DNA of 64,000 bases from G965197715 sp965247615 (GTDB taxonomy: Bacteria; Chloroflexota; Dehalococcoidia; Lucifugimonadales; UBA1127), in contig OZ252022.1 of the NCBI GenBank assembly GCA_965247615.1, forward strand, positions 1,488,001-1,552,000. Reading direction: 5' to 3'. Within the stretch, counting starts at the first letter, position 1, and each line of letters begins with the position of its first letter. The translations under genes were made by a program, and so were the position numbers. Below, one piece after another: positions 15,476 to 24,668 of the stretch. The notes below the pieces were generated by a model. The model was given only the letters and a program-made list of their open reading frames with translations, did not search any database and had not been told where the DNA came from.

Positions 15476-17413
15476 CTAGGACCCCTCGCCCTTGGCAGGC
15501 GCCGCCCCGCCGCCCCCCGCAGTAGGGAACTGCAGAAGAGGCGGCGCGTCGCCCACCCCCTCCGGATCGGACGGTGCATTCGCCTCAGGGTTCACTGGCA
15601 GCGTGAGTATCTTCCCGTCGCCCGCACGCCTGCGCCTCCTCCGGCTCCGCACCTCCTTGGCCTGCTCCACAACGTAGCTCTGCAGCGCGTCGATCTCCCG
15701 GTTGAGCACGGAGTAGAAGTAGGACGTATACTCCCCCACGTTGCGGAACCTTCTGTACCGGCGGCTTAGCAGACTGCTCCGTGAGATGTTTTGCACCTGC
15801 CCCAGGGCCCGTACCAGAGACCGCTTCAGCAAGCGGGCTGCCTCGTCCGGGTCCTCTTGGGGTCCTCCCGCCGGCTCGGGTACGATGGCGTCGATAATCT
15901 TCATCTCCAGGGCGTCCCCGGCGGTCAAGCGCAGGGAGCGGGCGGCGTCCTCCACCCTCGTGTCGTCCCGGTACATCATGCTCGCCGCTGCCTCCGGCGA
16001 TATCGGCGTCAGTATCGCGCTCTCCGACATCAGTATGCGGTCGCCGATGCTCAGCGCCAGCGCCCCTTCCCGTCCCCCCTCGCCGATGATCACCGCAATG
16101 GATGGCACGGGGAGCCCGGCCATGGCCCGCATGGTCCCCGCAATGCAGCTCCCGATTCCCCGGTCCTCAGCCCCCCGGCTTGAGTCGGGACCCACCGTGT
16201 CGATGAGGGTGATCAGCGGCATCCCGAACTTGGCCGCCAGGTTCATGGCGCGTTGTGCCTTTCGAAAGCCCTCCGGTGCGATGGCAACTGCCCTCGCTTC
16301 CCCCTCCGGCGTCCGCTGCCGCTCTTGACCCACGATGACGACGCTGCATCCATCCACGCTGCCGAAGCCGCAGATAATGGCTGGGTCGTCTCCCGCCACA
16401 CGGTCACCGTGCAAGTCCACGAATCCCGTCGCAATGCGCTTGACATAATCGCTTGCCGTCGGCCGGTCGGCGCGCCGCACCCGCTGCAGCGCCTCCCACG
16501 AGTCCAGTGGGGGGGGCGCATTGCTGCTCATCGCCCGCGGCCTCGGGAACTTGACCTGCTGACGCTGGGGTGAAATCTGCCCCAGCAGGTCCGCCAGCGT
16601 CCGCACCATCTCTTCCCGGTCCACTATGGAGTCCACCATTCCGTGCACCATGTGCGCCTCGGCCGTGTGGGACTCCAGCGGCAGCGGCGAGTCCTCCGTC
16701 TCCTGAAGCACCCGCAGCGGCGAAAACCCCACCAGCGCCCCGGGCTCCGCCAGAATGATGTCCGCCTGGTTGGCAAAGCTCGCGTATGCCTGCCCCGTCG
16801 TCGGATTGACCAGCAGGGCAATGTACGGCAGTCCCGCCTCGTGGAGCCGGTTGACTGTTGTCGACGTCTTGGCCATCTGCATGAGCGAGAGGATCCCCTC
16901 CTGGATGCGCACCCCGCCGCTGCTCACCACCGCCACGATAGGAAGCCGCTTGCCGAGAGCGTGCTCAAAGGCCAACGCCAGCTTCTCCCCCACCACGCAT
17001 CCCATGCTGCCGCCCATAAAGCTGAAGTCCAGCAGGACCAGGACCGTCTTGATCCCCTCTATGCGGCACTCTCCTACCACCGCGGCCTCGGTCAGGCCCG
17101 TCCGCCGCTGGTCCCGGAACAGCCGCTTCCGGTACGGCGACTTACCCTTGAACGATAGGGGGTCCAGGGAGCTGATCGTCCGGTACTTCTCCTTGAAGCT
17201 TTTGGGTTCCGCCAGCAGCTGTATCCGCTGGCGCGCCGTGATGCTGTAGTGAAACCGGCACTCCGGGCACACGCTGAGCCGCCGGTACAGCTCCTCTTCC
17301 TCCAACGACGTGTTGCAGACCAGGCAACGCTCCTGCGCCAGCGGACCCTTGCCCGCAGCGTGCTGCTCCCGGCTGAACACCGCGCTCAGCAACTCAGAGA
17401 CGCCTTTGACCAC
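15476..17413 (-). CDS. accDA: Fused acetyl-CoA carboxylase carboxyltransferase (AccD-AccA)
   Basis: 645 residues from a GTG at 17413 with AGGGGAAA upstream. It transfers CO2 from carboxybiotin to acetyl-CoA to make malonyl-CoA. The N-terminal half is AccD-like, with a zinc ribbon (Cys30, Cys33, Cys49, Cys52) and SSGGVRIQEGILSLMQM. The C-terminal half is AccA-like, with TGFVDLHGDRVAGDDPAIICG, PLITLIDTVGPDSSRGAEDRG and VIIGEGGREGALALSIGDRI. In most bacteria these are separate subunits; the single-chain form occurs in some Chloroflexota and others. It begins 21 bp after ftsK and closes that leftward run. A Gly-rich tail ends the protein. Confidence 0.92.
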   Translation of the reverse strand: MVKGVSELLSAVFSREQHAAGKGPLAQERCLVCNTSLEEEELYRRLSVCPECRFHYSITARQRIQLLAEPKSFKEKYRTISSLDPLSFKGKSPYRKRLFRDQRRTGLTEAAVVGECRIEGIKTVLVLLDFSFMGGSMGCVVGEKLALAFEHALGKRLPIVAVVSSGGVRIQEGILSLMQMAKTSTTVNRLHEAGLPYIALLVNPTTGQAYASFANQADIILAEPGALVGFSPLRVLQETEDSPLPLESHTAEAHMVHGMVDSIVDREEMVRTLADLLGQISPQRQQVKFPRPRAMSSNAPPPLDSWEALQRVRRADRPTASDYVKRIATGFVDLHGDRVAGDDPAIICGFGSVDGCSVVIVGQERQRTPEGEARAVAIAPEGFRKAQRAMNLAAKFGMPLITLIDTVGPDSSRGAEDRGIGSCIAGTMRAMAGLPVPSIAVIIGEGGREGALALSIGDRILMSESAILTPISPEAAASMMYRDDTRVEDAARSLRLTAGDALEMKIIDAIVPEPAGGPQEDPDEAARLLKRSLVRALGQVQNISRSSLLSRRYRRFRNVGEYTSYFYSVLNREIDALQSYVVEQAKEVRSRRRRRRAGDGKILTLPVNPEANAPSDPEGVGDAPPLLQFPTAGGGGAAPAKGEGS

Positions 17414-17434
17414 TTTCCCCTGCCTCGCTTCTTT

Positions 17435-19906
17435 CTACCTGCTCCGCCGGCTGATCACCGTGCGCGACTTGCCCGGGTCCCCCGGCTCGATCACACCCAT
17501 GGTTTCCAGCCGCTCCAGCAGGCCCTCCGCCCGCGGATACCCCACACCCAGCTTCCGCTGAAGGAGTGAAGCCGATACCCTGGTGAAATTCAAGGTAAGC
17601 CTCTTCGCCTCGCGCAGCATCGCGTCGCCTTCAAGCTCCGCGTAGTCCCCATCATCGTCCCCAAGCCCCTCGTCCGTGTCCCATGGCGGCTCTTCCTCAT
17701 CCTTGGGCATGCGGAACGCCGAGGGCGGGATCGGCCCGCCATGCTGTCCCTCCCAGTGTGCCACCAGGTCCTGCACCTCCTTGTCGGAGATGAAGGCCCC
17801 CTGCAACCGCTTCGGCTTGATGTAGTTGGTGGGTAGAAAGAGCATGTCTCCCTTGCCCAGCAGCTTCTCCGCACCGGCCCCGTCCAGTATCGTGCGCGAG
17901 TCCACCTGTGAGGAGACCGAAAAGCTGATGCGGCTCGGAATGTTCGCCTTGATCAACCCCGTGAGTACATCCACCGATGGCCGCTGCGTCGCCACCACCA
18001 GGTGGATGCCCGTCGCCCGCCCAAGCTGCGCCAGCCGGCACAGCGCTTGCTCCACGTCGCCGGACGCCGTCATCATCAGGTCCGCCAGCTCGTCGATGAC
18101 CACCACGATGTACGGCAGCCGCGCATCCGGCGATTCTACCTTGCTGTTGTACGTCGAGAGGTTCCTGGCCCGCGCCGCCTCGAACAGCTTGTACCGGCTG
18201 TTCATCTCCGTGATGATCCCCTGCAATGCTGGCACCGCCTTCTCAGCCTCCACCAGCACCGGCGCCAGCAGGTGCGGTATGTCGTTGTACACCGTCAGCT
18301 CCACCCGCTTCGGGTCCACGAGGAACATCCGGAGGTCCTGCGGTGTGAACTGCATCAGCAGCGAGCACACAATCGTGTTCATGCACACGCTCTTGCCGCT
18401 TCCCGTCGACCCGGCGATGAGCAGGTGCGGCATCTCTGCCAGGTCGGCCACAACCGGCTCCCCGCCGCTACCCTTGCCCAGGCCGATGGGCAGGGCCCCC
18501 TTCGCCCGCAATTTCGCGAAGGTGGGGCTCTCAACCAGCGTGCGAAGAGTGACGGTCTCTGGACGGTCATTCGGCACCTCCAGACCCACCAGGGACTCTC
18601 CCGGGACCGGTGCTTCGAACCGAATGCTCAGCGCCGCCAGGGCCAGGGCCAGGTCCTTCTCCCGGTTGAGGATGTTGTCTACCTTCACCCGCGTCTTCTC
18701 CACCGTCCGGATCTTGACCGCGCGCCCCTTCTCGTCACGCACCTGGTTGCCCGCCTCGTCCCGCTTCGCAACCTCCTTCGAGCGGCGGATCCACCCTGGC
18801 ACCAGGCCAAACTGCGTCACCACAGGCCCTGGCCGGATCTGCTCCACCGTCACCTCAATGCCGTAGTCAGCCAGTGTCTGCTCAATGAGCTGTGCCTTCT
18901 CCTTGTTGTCTTCTTCGGAGACCACGTGCGGCTCTCCAACCCGCAGCACGCCGGTGCTCGGCAGCGTCCACTTCCCGGTCCCGTTCTTGGAGATCAGGGC
19001 CGGGGCCGCCATCCCCACCGCCGAGGTCGCCTCTACCAACTCCTCCTCCTCTGCCTCGGCCGGCTCCGCCGCCACCTCGTCCGCCTCCACTGCTGCTTCC
19101 TCCCTCGGCGCCGGCGCTTCCATCGCCTCGTCATCCTGCCGCGCCAGCCACACCGGAAGCTCCTCTAGTCCCGCCGCCGACACTATCTCCGCCTCTTGCT
19201 GCGCCTCCTGCATGGGCTCGCGGCGTCTCCTGAGGCGAGCCGGCGCCGTGACCATCGCCCGGAGCCCCCGCACCACTGGCCGGTGCAATGGATGCGCTCG
19301 ATACCCCTTAATCGCAGCGCCAGCCAGCCTTCGGATTTGCGCGTACAGCCATCCCAGGCTCCGCGCCGCTGCGCGCAGGCAGACGCGTACCCCTCCAGCG
19401 AGAAGGGGCATGCCGACCTTGACTGCGTTGACCGTGTGGAGCGCCGCGGCCCGTGCTGCCCGCAGGCTCCCTGCCGGCGCCGCGACCAGGACTCCCCCCA
19501 CCGCCAGGCCCGCCACCCATGCAACGCCCCTCCAGATGGAGCCGCCGGCTAGCTCACGCCCAATCAACCCCCCGTAGCCAACCGAGTACATCGCCATGGC
19601 GCCCGCCAAGGAGGCCACCAGCATCGCGGTGCCTATCCAGACAGTCGCATACCGGCTGAATGTCCCGGAACGCTGCCACAGCGTATAGAGCAACGCCAGC
19701 GCCCAGATTCCGCCGGCCGCCGCCGCGTACCCCAGAAATTCCCAGGCGTAGAACGCCGCGGCGCTCACGCCCAACAGCAGAATGATGCTCGCGGGAACGC
19801 GTGCCCAACCGGGTAGCCATGGCGGGCATATCTGCCCCTTCCGCTCTGCGGTAGCGGGCGTCCGGCCCTGAGCTAGTCGGCGCTTCGATCCCATTGCAAC
19901 TGACAT
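17435..19906 (-). CDS. ftsK: DNA translocase FtsK/SpoIIIE
   Basis: 823 residues from ATG 19906, chosen over a start 16 codons upstream because AGAGAGGT precedes it. It pumps chromosomal DNA through the division septum. The N-terminus has four to five membrane helices (~30-150), followed by an Ala/Glu-rich linker. The motor has Walker A LIAGSTGSGKS (~residue 500) and Walker B YIVVVIDELADLMM (~600), with QRPSVDVLTGLIKANIPSRI. The C-terminal gamma winged helix (VSASLLQRKLGVGYPRAEGLLERLE) normally reads KOPS-type sequences. It sits between rnj and accDA in a leftward run. Confidence 0.95.
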   Translation of the reverse strand: MSVAMGSKRRLAQGRTPATAERKGQICPPWLPGWARVPASIILLLGVSAAAFYAWEFLGYAAAAGGIWALALLYTLWQRSGTFSRYATVWIGTAMLVASLAGAMAMYSVGYGGLIGRELAGGSIWRGVAWVAGLAVGGVLVAAPAGSLRAARAAALHTVNAVKVGMPLLAGGVRVCLRAAARSLGWLYAQIRRLAGAAIKGYRAHPLHRPVVRGLRAMVTAPARLRRRREPMQEAQQEAEIVSAAGLEELPVWLARQDDEAMEAPAPREEAAVEADEVAAEPAEAEEEELVEATSAVGMAAPALISKNGTGKWTLPSTGVLRVGEPHVVSEEDNKEKAQLIEQTLADYGIEVTVEQIRPGPVVTQFGLVPGWIRRSKEVAKRDEAGNQVRDEKGRAVKIRTVEKTRVKVDNILNREKDLALALAALSIRFEAPVPGESLVGLEVPNDRPETVTLRTLVESPTFAKLRAKGALPIGLGKGSGGEPVVADLAEMPHLLIAGSTGSGKSVCMNTIVCSLLMQFTPQDLRMFLVDPKRVELTVYNDIPHLLAPVLVEAEKAVPALQGIITEMNSRYKLFEAARARNLSTYNSKVESPDARLPYIVVVIDELADLMMTASGDVEQALCRLAQLGRATGIHLVVATQRPSVDVLTGLIKANIPSRISFSVSSQVDSRTILDGAGAEKLLGKGDMLFLPTNYIKPKRLQGAFISDKEVQDLVAHWEGQHGGPIPPSAFRMPKDEEEPPWDTDEGLGDDDGDYAELEGDAMLREAKRLTLNFTRVSASLLQRKLGVGYPRAEGLLERLETMGVIEPGDPGKSRTVISRRSR

Positions 19907-19999
19907 ATCTACCTCTCTTTTTATTGAGAGTTCTCTGGCCCCCTTGGGGGGCATTCAGGTAGTCAAACGAACCAGCAGCGTGTACTGTTCCCTTGTTCC

Positions 20000-21736
20000 C
20001 TACACCTCCACCGCAACGGCGTGTATGGTTGGCCGCTGCCCTGTCTCATTATACAAGAAGCTCCCCAGCCGCTCCTTGACCCTGGCGCTCACCGTGTCCC
20101 AACCCTCCGTGGCCTCTTCCTCCGTGCGCAGCGCTGCCACTACCGTCTCCATCGCCTGCGCCAGCACCTGCGCGCGCTGCTTCCCCTCGATAACCCCGCT
20201 GCTGACGATCTCAGGCTTGCGGCTTAGCACCCGCCCCTGGCTGTCAATCGCCGCCACCACGACCACCACGCCGCCCCGCGACAGCCGCTGACGCTCCTCG
20301 AACACCCTGCTGCGCGGGTCTCGCAGCCGCTTGCCCGTCACGAAGATGTGGCCGCACGGGAACCGGTCGATGATCGCCCCTCCCTCCTCCGTCAGCTCCA
20401 GGACGTCCCCATCCTCCAGCACAAAGGCGTCCTCCCTGTTGACCACACCCAGAGTGCGCGCCAACTCCGCGTGCGCTGCCAGGTGCCGGTACTCCCCGTG
20501 GACGGGCACGAAATAGCGCGGCTGCACCAACCGCAGCATCAGCTTCAGCTCCTCCTGCGCAGCGTGGCCGTGTACGTGCACCAGGGCGTTGCGGGAGTGC
20601 AGCACCTGCGCTCCCTGGCGCACCAGGTTGTCAATCGTCTTGCTGACGCCAACCTCGTTTCCCGGGATTGGCGTTGCCGACACCACAATCGTGTCCCCCG
20701 CTGTCACCTTGATCTCCGGGTGCTGCCCCTTGGAAATCCGGGAAAGGGCGGACGTTGGCTCTCCCTGGCTTCCTGTCGTCACTAGGACCACCCGATCCGG
20801 CGGCAGATCCTTGGTGTCGCTCAACCGGACCAGCACCCCGTCGGGCGCCTTCAGATAGCCCATCTTCGTGGCCATGGCCACGTTGTCCACCATGCTGCGC
20901 CCCGCCACTGCCACCCGCCGCCCGTGCTTGCTCGCCGCGTCGATCACCTGCTGCACCCGCGAGATGAGCGACGCGAATGTGGCAACCATCACCCGCCCCG
21001 GTGCGTCGCCGATGATGCGGTCCAGCGCATCGCTCACCACCGTCTCCGATGGCGTGTACCCCGGCATCTCCGCATACGTGGAGTCCGACAGCAGCAGGAA
21101 CACCCCCTCCTCCGCCAGCCGCGCCAGCCGCGCGAAGTCCGTCGGCACGCCGTCCACCGGCGTGTGGTCCATCTTGAAGTCCCCCGTATGCACCACCGGG
21201 CCCAGGCCCGTCCGGATAATCAGCCCCATGGCGTCGGGTATGCTGTGGCAGACCCGGAAGAACTCTACGTTGAGGGCCCCCAGCTGCAGCGGCTCTCCAG
21301 GCTCAATCTCGTGAAGCTCCGTCTGACGGACCATCCGGTGCTCGCGCAGCTTGACGTGGATCAGCCCGTGGGCAAGCCGTGGAGCGTACACGGGCACGTT
21401 CATCCGCTGTATCACGTAGGGCAGCGCCCCCGTGTGGTCCTCGTGCCCGTGCGTGATCAGGATCGCCCGGACCCTCTCCTTCCGTTCCAGAAGATAGGAG
21501 ATGTCCGGCAGGACCAGGTCCACGCCGGGCATGTCTTCTTCCGGGAACATGACCCCCGCGTCTATGACGACGATGTCGTCGCCGTACTCCAGGGCCATCA
21601 TGTTCTTGCCAATCTCGCCCAGGCCGCCCAGCGGGACTACCCGGAGACTATCCCCCGTGGGCGTGTCGGTGGGGCCAGTGGCATCGGCGTCATCGGTGTC
21701 GGCGCTGCGAGTGCGCCAGCGTCGTAGTTGCTGCAT
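20000..21736 (-). CDS. rnj: Ribonuclease J
   Basis: 578 residues. It is a metallo-beta-lactamase/beta-CASP enzyme with 5'-3' exo- and endoribonuclease activity in mRNA decay and RNA maturation. HGHEDHTGALPYV (~residues 95-107) is the HxHxDH metal motif. VHTGDFKMDHTPVDG and LLSDSTYAE supply further metal ligands, and VHVHGHAAQEELKLML and YFVPVHGEYRHL are beta-CASP motifs. An acidic 30-residue N-terminal extension rich in Thr/Asp precedes the usual start at LRVVPLGGLGEIGKN. It lies 35 bp after the UDG gene and upstream of ftsK on the same strand. Confidence 0.95.
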   Translation of the reverse strand: MQQLRRWRTRSADTDDADATGPTDTPTGDSLRVVPLGGLGEIGKNMMALEYGDDIVVIDAGVMFPEEDMPGVDLVLPDISYLLERKERVRAILITHGHEDHTGALPYVIQRMNVPVYAPRLAHGLIHVKLREHRMVRQTELHEIEPGEPLQLGALNVEFFRVCHSIPDAMGLIIRTGLGPVVHTGDFKMDHTPVDGVPTDFARLARLAEEGVFLLLSDSTYAEMPGYTPSETVVSDALDRIIGDAPGRVMVATFASLISRVQQVIDAASKHGRRVAVAGRSMVDNVAMATKMGYLKAPDGVLVRLSDTKDLPPDRVVLVTTGSQGEPTSALSRISKGQHPEIKVTAGDTIVVSATPIPGNEVGVSKTIDNLVRQGAQVLHSRNALVHVHGHAAQEELKLMLRLVQPRYFVPVHGEYRHLAAHAELARTLGVVNREDAFVLEDGDVLELTEEGGAIIDRFPCGHIFVTGKRLRDPRSRVFEERQRLSRGGVVVVVAAIDSQGRVLSRKPEIVSSGVIEGKQRAQVLAQAMETVVAALRTEEEATEGWDTVSARVKERLGSFLYNETGQRPTIHAVAVEV

Positions 21737-21771
21737 TGCCTGTGTATCTATCCTGTTGGGTCTCGTCGGTC

Positions 21772-22374
21772 TTAGAACATGCTGAGCTGTTCAGCCGGCG
21801 GCGGCTCCTCGTCGGGCGGGCCCTGCTGGGCGATGCGCAGCGCCTCGGGCAGCTTCCCAAAGTCCTCTTCTATGGCCCCGCGCATGTTCCCCTGGTGCAG
21901 GGCTGCCGCCGGATGGTACATCGGAAAGACCACGCGGCCTTTCCAGGTTCGCGGCCTTCCGTGCGCCTTGGAGATGCTCTCGTTGGGAAAGAACTGGGAC
22001 AGCGAAAAGCGGCCCAGCGTCGCGATGACCTTCGGTTGCAGCACCTCTATCTGACGCTCCAGGTACTTGCGGCACGCGGAGATCTCGCCCGGAAGCGGGT
22101 CCCGGTTGTTCGGCGGACGGCACTTCACCACGTTGGCGATGTACACCTGGTCCCGCCGCAAACCAATGGACCCAAGCAGCTGCTCCAGGTACTGGCCAGC
22201 CGGGCCCACAAAGGGGCGCCCAGCCTGGTCCTCGTGGTACCCTGGCCCTTCGCCGATGAACATGATCTCCGGCTGATCGGGCCCTTCGCCAGGCACCGCG
22301 TGCGTGCGGGTCCCGGACAGCGCGCAGTCCGTGCACACGCTGATCCGCGCGGCCAACTCTTCAAGCTCTCTCAT
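21772..22374 (-). CDS. Uracil-DNA glycosylase, family 4/5 (Fe-S)
   Basis: 200 residues from ATG 22374, the start that gives the family's usual MxxLxxLxxxIxxC beginning; GGGGA lies upstream. It removes uracil (from cytosine deamination) from DNA. Cys residues in CTDCALSGTRTHAVPGEG and in KCRPPNNRDP-x-ACRKYLERQ are the expected 4Fe-4S ligands. FIGEGPGYHEDQAGRPFVG is the catalytic motif region and FPMYHPAAAL holds the HPA(A) motif. It is first in the leftward run UDG-RNase J-FtsK-AccDA. A longer upstream frame exists but lacks conserved content. Confidence 0.92.
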   Translation of the reverse strand: MRELEELAARISVCTDCALSGTRTHAVPGEGPDQPEIMFIGEGPGYHEDQAGRPFVGPAGQYLEQLLGSIGLRRDQVYIANVVKCRPPNNRDPLPGEISACRKYLERQIEVLQPKVIATLGRFSLSQFFPNESISKAHGRPRTWKGRVVFPMYHPAAALHQGNMRGAIEEDFGKLPEALRIAQQGPPDEEPPPAEQLSMF

Positions 22375-22456
22375 GCCATCCCCGCCGATACCGTTTTCTG
22401 GGTTTGATGATAGCATACGGACGCCCATCATGGGCTGGTCCGCCCCTCGCCAAGGC

Positions 22457-22486
22457 TTGCGGGCCCACTCCCCCGCCCCGTACAAT
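22457..22486 (+). promoter_or_regulatory. Probable promoter for the MetE-like pair
   Basis: TTGCGG (22457-22462) and TACAAT (22481-22486) are separated by 18 bp. This leaves a leader of about 155 nt before the TTG at 22649, long enough for a riboswitch or other control. I found no cobalamin box and no recognisable SAM or SAH riboswitch core by eye. Confidence 0.45.
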
Positions 22487-22648
22487 GGATGTGCGCCGCA
22501 AGCTGTTCAGGGTCCGGACGGCCCCACCCGTGCATCGGCCTTCCTGGGTGTCCGGCCTGCCCTTCGAAGTGCCGTACGTCCACCATGGTCTCGCGCTAGG
22601 CGCCGGCACCCGCCCGAACAGGGCCACCCGGACCAGAGGAGCCGCTTC

Positions 22649-23620
22649 TTGATCACGACCATGGTGGGGAGCTATCCCAAGATCGGCCCCAACTCCAAGG
22701 CGCCAAACCTCCGGGCCGCCATCGGCCGCTTCGACCGCGGACTCATCTCCCAGGATGAGCTGAGAAACGTAGAAGAACAGGTCACCACAGAGATCATCCA
22801 AGACCAGGCTCAAGCTGGCATTGACCTCGTCACCGACGGCCAGGTCCGGTGGGACGATGGGCAGACTTATTTCGCCGGCCGCATTGACGGCTTCAGCATC
22901 AATGGCCTCATTCGCTACTTCGACACCAACACCTACTACCGCCAGCCCGTCGCCCACGGACCCCTGCGCTGGCGGGAGCCCATCTCCCTCGACGACTTTC
23001 GGCTCGCCGTGGCCAACAGCCCCCGCCCCGTAAAGCAGGTCATCACCGGTCCCTACACCCTCGCCCGCCTCTCCCGCTCCGACCACCACTCCGACCTCAC
23101 CCAGCTTGTCACCGAGCTGGCCGAGGTCCTCAACCAGGAAGCCCGGGAGCTCGAGGCCAACGGTGCAACCGTCATACAGTTCGACGAGCCTGCCATCCTC
23201 AAGCACCCGGAGGACTACCACCTCTTTTGCGATGCTATGGCGCGCCTGACCCGGGACCTCCGCGCTACCCTCTGCCTCTACACCTACTTCGGCGGCATAG
23301 CAAGCCTCGGCGCCGGCTTCTTCGATCTGCCTTTCCGTGTATTCGGGCTGGACTTTGTCATGGGTCCCGCCAACTGGGGATCGCTGAACCAGTTCCCCGC
23401 CGACCGGTCCCTCGCCCTGGGCATCGTGGACGCCCGGAACACCAGGCTGGAGACCGTTGAGGAGCTGGTCGAGTCCGTGCGCCGCGTTGTGCCCTTCGTC
23501 TCACTTGACCGGATCTATCTGAACCCTAGCTGCGGCCTGGAATTCCTTCCGCGGGACGTGGCCTACAACAAGCTGGCCCTCCTGGTGGAGGCGGCCAGGC
23601 GGGCCCAGGAGGTGCTCTAA
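22649..23620 (+). CDS. MetE C-terminal-domain-like methyltransferase lacking two zinc ligands
   Basis: 323 residues from TTG 22649, chosen because AGAGGAG lies 8 nt upstream; ATG 22661 would remove only four residues. It has the catalytic-domain motifs of cobalamin-independent methionine synthase: MVGSYPK, LVTDGQVRWDD, QVITGPYTLARLS, VIQFDEPAI and NPSCGLEFLPRD (Cys295). The usual His-x-Cys zinc pair is Tyr211-Thr-Tyr213 here (LCLYTYFGG). Without those ligands it may not activate homocysteine in the standard way. It overlaps the next gene by one base, so the two are co-translated. Core-MetE proteins of this size lack the folate-binding N-terminal half. Exact substrate unknown. Confidence 0.75.
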   Translation: MITTMVGSYPKIGPNSKAPNLRAAIGRFDRGLISQDELRNVEEQVTTEIIQDQAQAGIDLVTDGQVRWDDGQTYFAGRIDGFSINGLIRYFDTNTYYRQPVAHGPLRWREPISLDDFRLAVANSPRPVKQVITGPYTLARLSRSDHHSDLTQLVTELAEVLNQEARELEANGATVIQFDEPAILKHPEDYHLFCDAMARLTRDLRATLCLYTYFGGIASLGAGFFDLPFRVFGLDFVMGPANWGSLNQFPADRSLALGIVDARNTRLETVEELVESVRRVVPFVSLDRIYLNPSCGLEFLPRDVAYNKLALLVEAARRAQEVL

Positions 23621-24594
23621 TGGCGGCCGCGCTGCTTACAACCTCGGTCGGAAGCCTCCCCAAGTCCCCGGAGCTCCAGCAGGCCCGCAACCGCGTCGCA
23701 CGCGGCGAAATGGACCGTACGGAGCTCGAAAAGCTGGAGATGGAGGCCACCGCGGATTGGATCCGGAGGCAAGAGGACCTGGGCATGGACATCCTCGTCG
23801 ATGGCGAGATGTACCGCGGCGATATGGTCACCTACTTCTCAGAGCATATGGAGGGCTTCGCCACCAGCGGCCTCGTCCGCTCTTATGGGAACCGCTACTA
23901 CCGCAAGCCCATCGCCGTAGGACCCGTGGGGCGTGGCAGCGCCATTACCGTCGAGTGGTGGAAATACGCCCAGAGCCTCACCGATAGGCCCGTAAAGGGC
24001 ATGCTCACCGGCCCCTACACCATGGTGGACTGGTCCTTCAACGAGTACTACGAGTCCCGCGAGGCCTTCGTGCTCGACATGGCTCGCGTCGTCCATCAGG
24101 AGGCCCTGGACCTGGAGCGCGCCGGGGCCAAGTACATCCAGATTGATGAGCCCGCGGCTTCCACAAGGCCGGAAGAGATGGCGCTGGTCTCCAGGGCCCT
24201 CGATATCGCCACCAAGGACCTCACCGCCTACACCATCACCCACATCTGCTACGGCGAGTTCGCCGCCGTCTTCGATGAGCTCGTTGGCCTTCCCGTGCGC
24301 AACCTGGACCTCGAGACCGCCAACAGCGGCTACAGTGTGCTCGATCTGTTTCGCGCGCAGCCCTCGTCCAAGGCCCTGTCCCTCGGCGTGACCGACGTGC
24401 ACAGCCACGTCATCGAGAGCGTTGACCAGGTGAAGCAGGGCATCCTCAAGGGGCTCGAGGTCTTCTCACCGGACCGCCTCTTCATCACGCCGGACTGCGG
24501 CCTCAAGACCCGTACCCCGGACGAGGCCCTGGCCAAGCTCAAGGTGATGGTCGAGGCCACGCGCGAAGTCAAGGCTGAGCAGGGCATCCACTAG
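23620..24594 (+). CDS. Core-type methionine synthase (MetE C-terminal domain)
   Basis: 324 residues, start overlapping the upstream TAA (TAATG). Motifs: TTSVGSLPKSPE, ILVDGEMYRGDMVTYF, GMLTGPYTMVDWSF, YIQIDEPAAS, HICYGEF and PDCGLKTRTPDEA. The zinc ligands are visible as His208 and Cys210 (H-x-C) and Cys293. Such short folate-independent forms are known in archaea and Dehalococcoides and take the methyl group from methylcobalamin or a corrinoid protein to make methionine from homocysteine. Having one zinc-competent and one zinc-deficient copy in tandem suggests a two-subunit or specialised arrangement. Methyl donor not shown by sequence. Confidence 0.82.
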   Translation: MAAALLTTSVGSLPKSPELQQARNRVARGEMDRTELEKLEMEATADWIRRQEDLGMDILVDGEMYRGDMVTYFSEHMEGFATSGLVRSYGNRYYRKPIAVGPVGRGSAITVEWWKYAQSLTDRPVKGMLTGPYTMVDWSFNEYYESREAFVLDMARVVHQEALDLERAGAKYIQIDEPAASTRPEEMALVSRALDIATKDLTAYTITHICYGEFAAVFDELVGLPVRNLDLETANSGYSVLDLFRAQPSSKALSLGVTDVHSHVIESVDQVKQGILKGLEVFSPDRLFITPDCGLKTRTPDEALAKLKVMVEATREVKAEQGIH

Positions 24595-24631
24595 CCTCTT
24601 CAACCCTCCCGCTCCTGGTGCCCCGGGGCCC

Positions 24632-24668
24632 TGCTCATGGTGAGTCTGTCGGACCAAATGGGCGGGGG
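24632..24668 (+). repeat. Dispersed repeat A, copy 2
   Basis: Reads TGCTCATGGTGAGTCTGTC and continues GGACCAAATGGGCGGGG. It overlaps the 3' end of the leftward uspA gene and shares about 30 positions with the other copies. Confidence 0.6.

Noticed and set aside
22404..22652. 82-codon rightward ORF before the MetE-like gene
   Set aside because: Arg/Pro-rich composition, no conserved content, and it overlaps the UDG start and the likely leader of the MetE pair; best read as chance coding.
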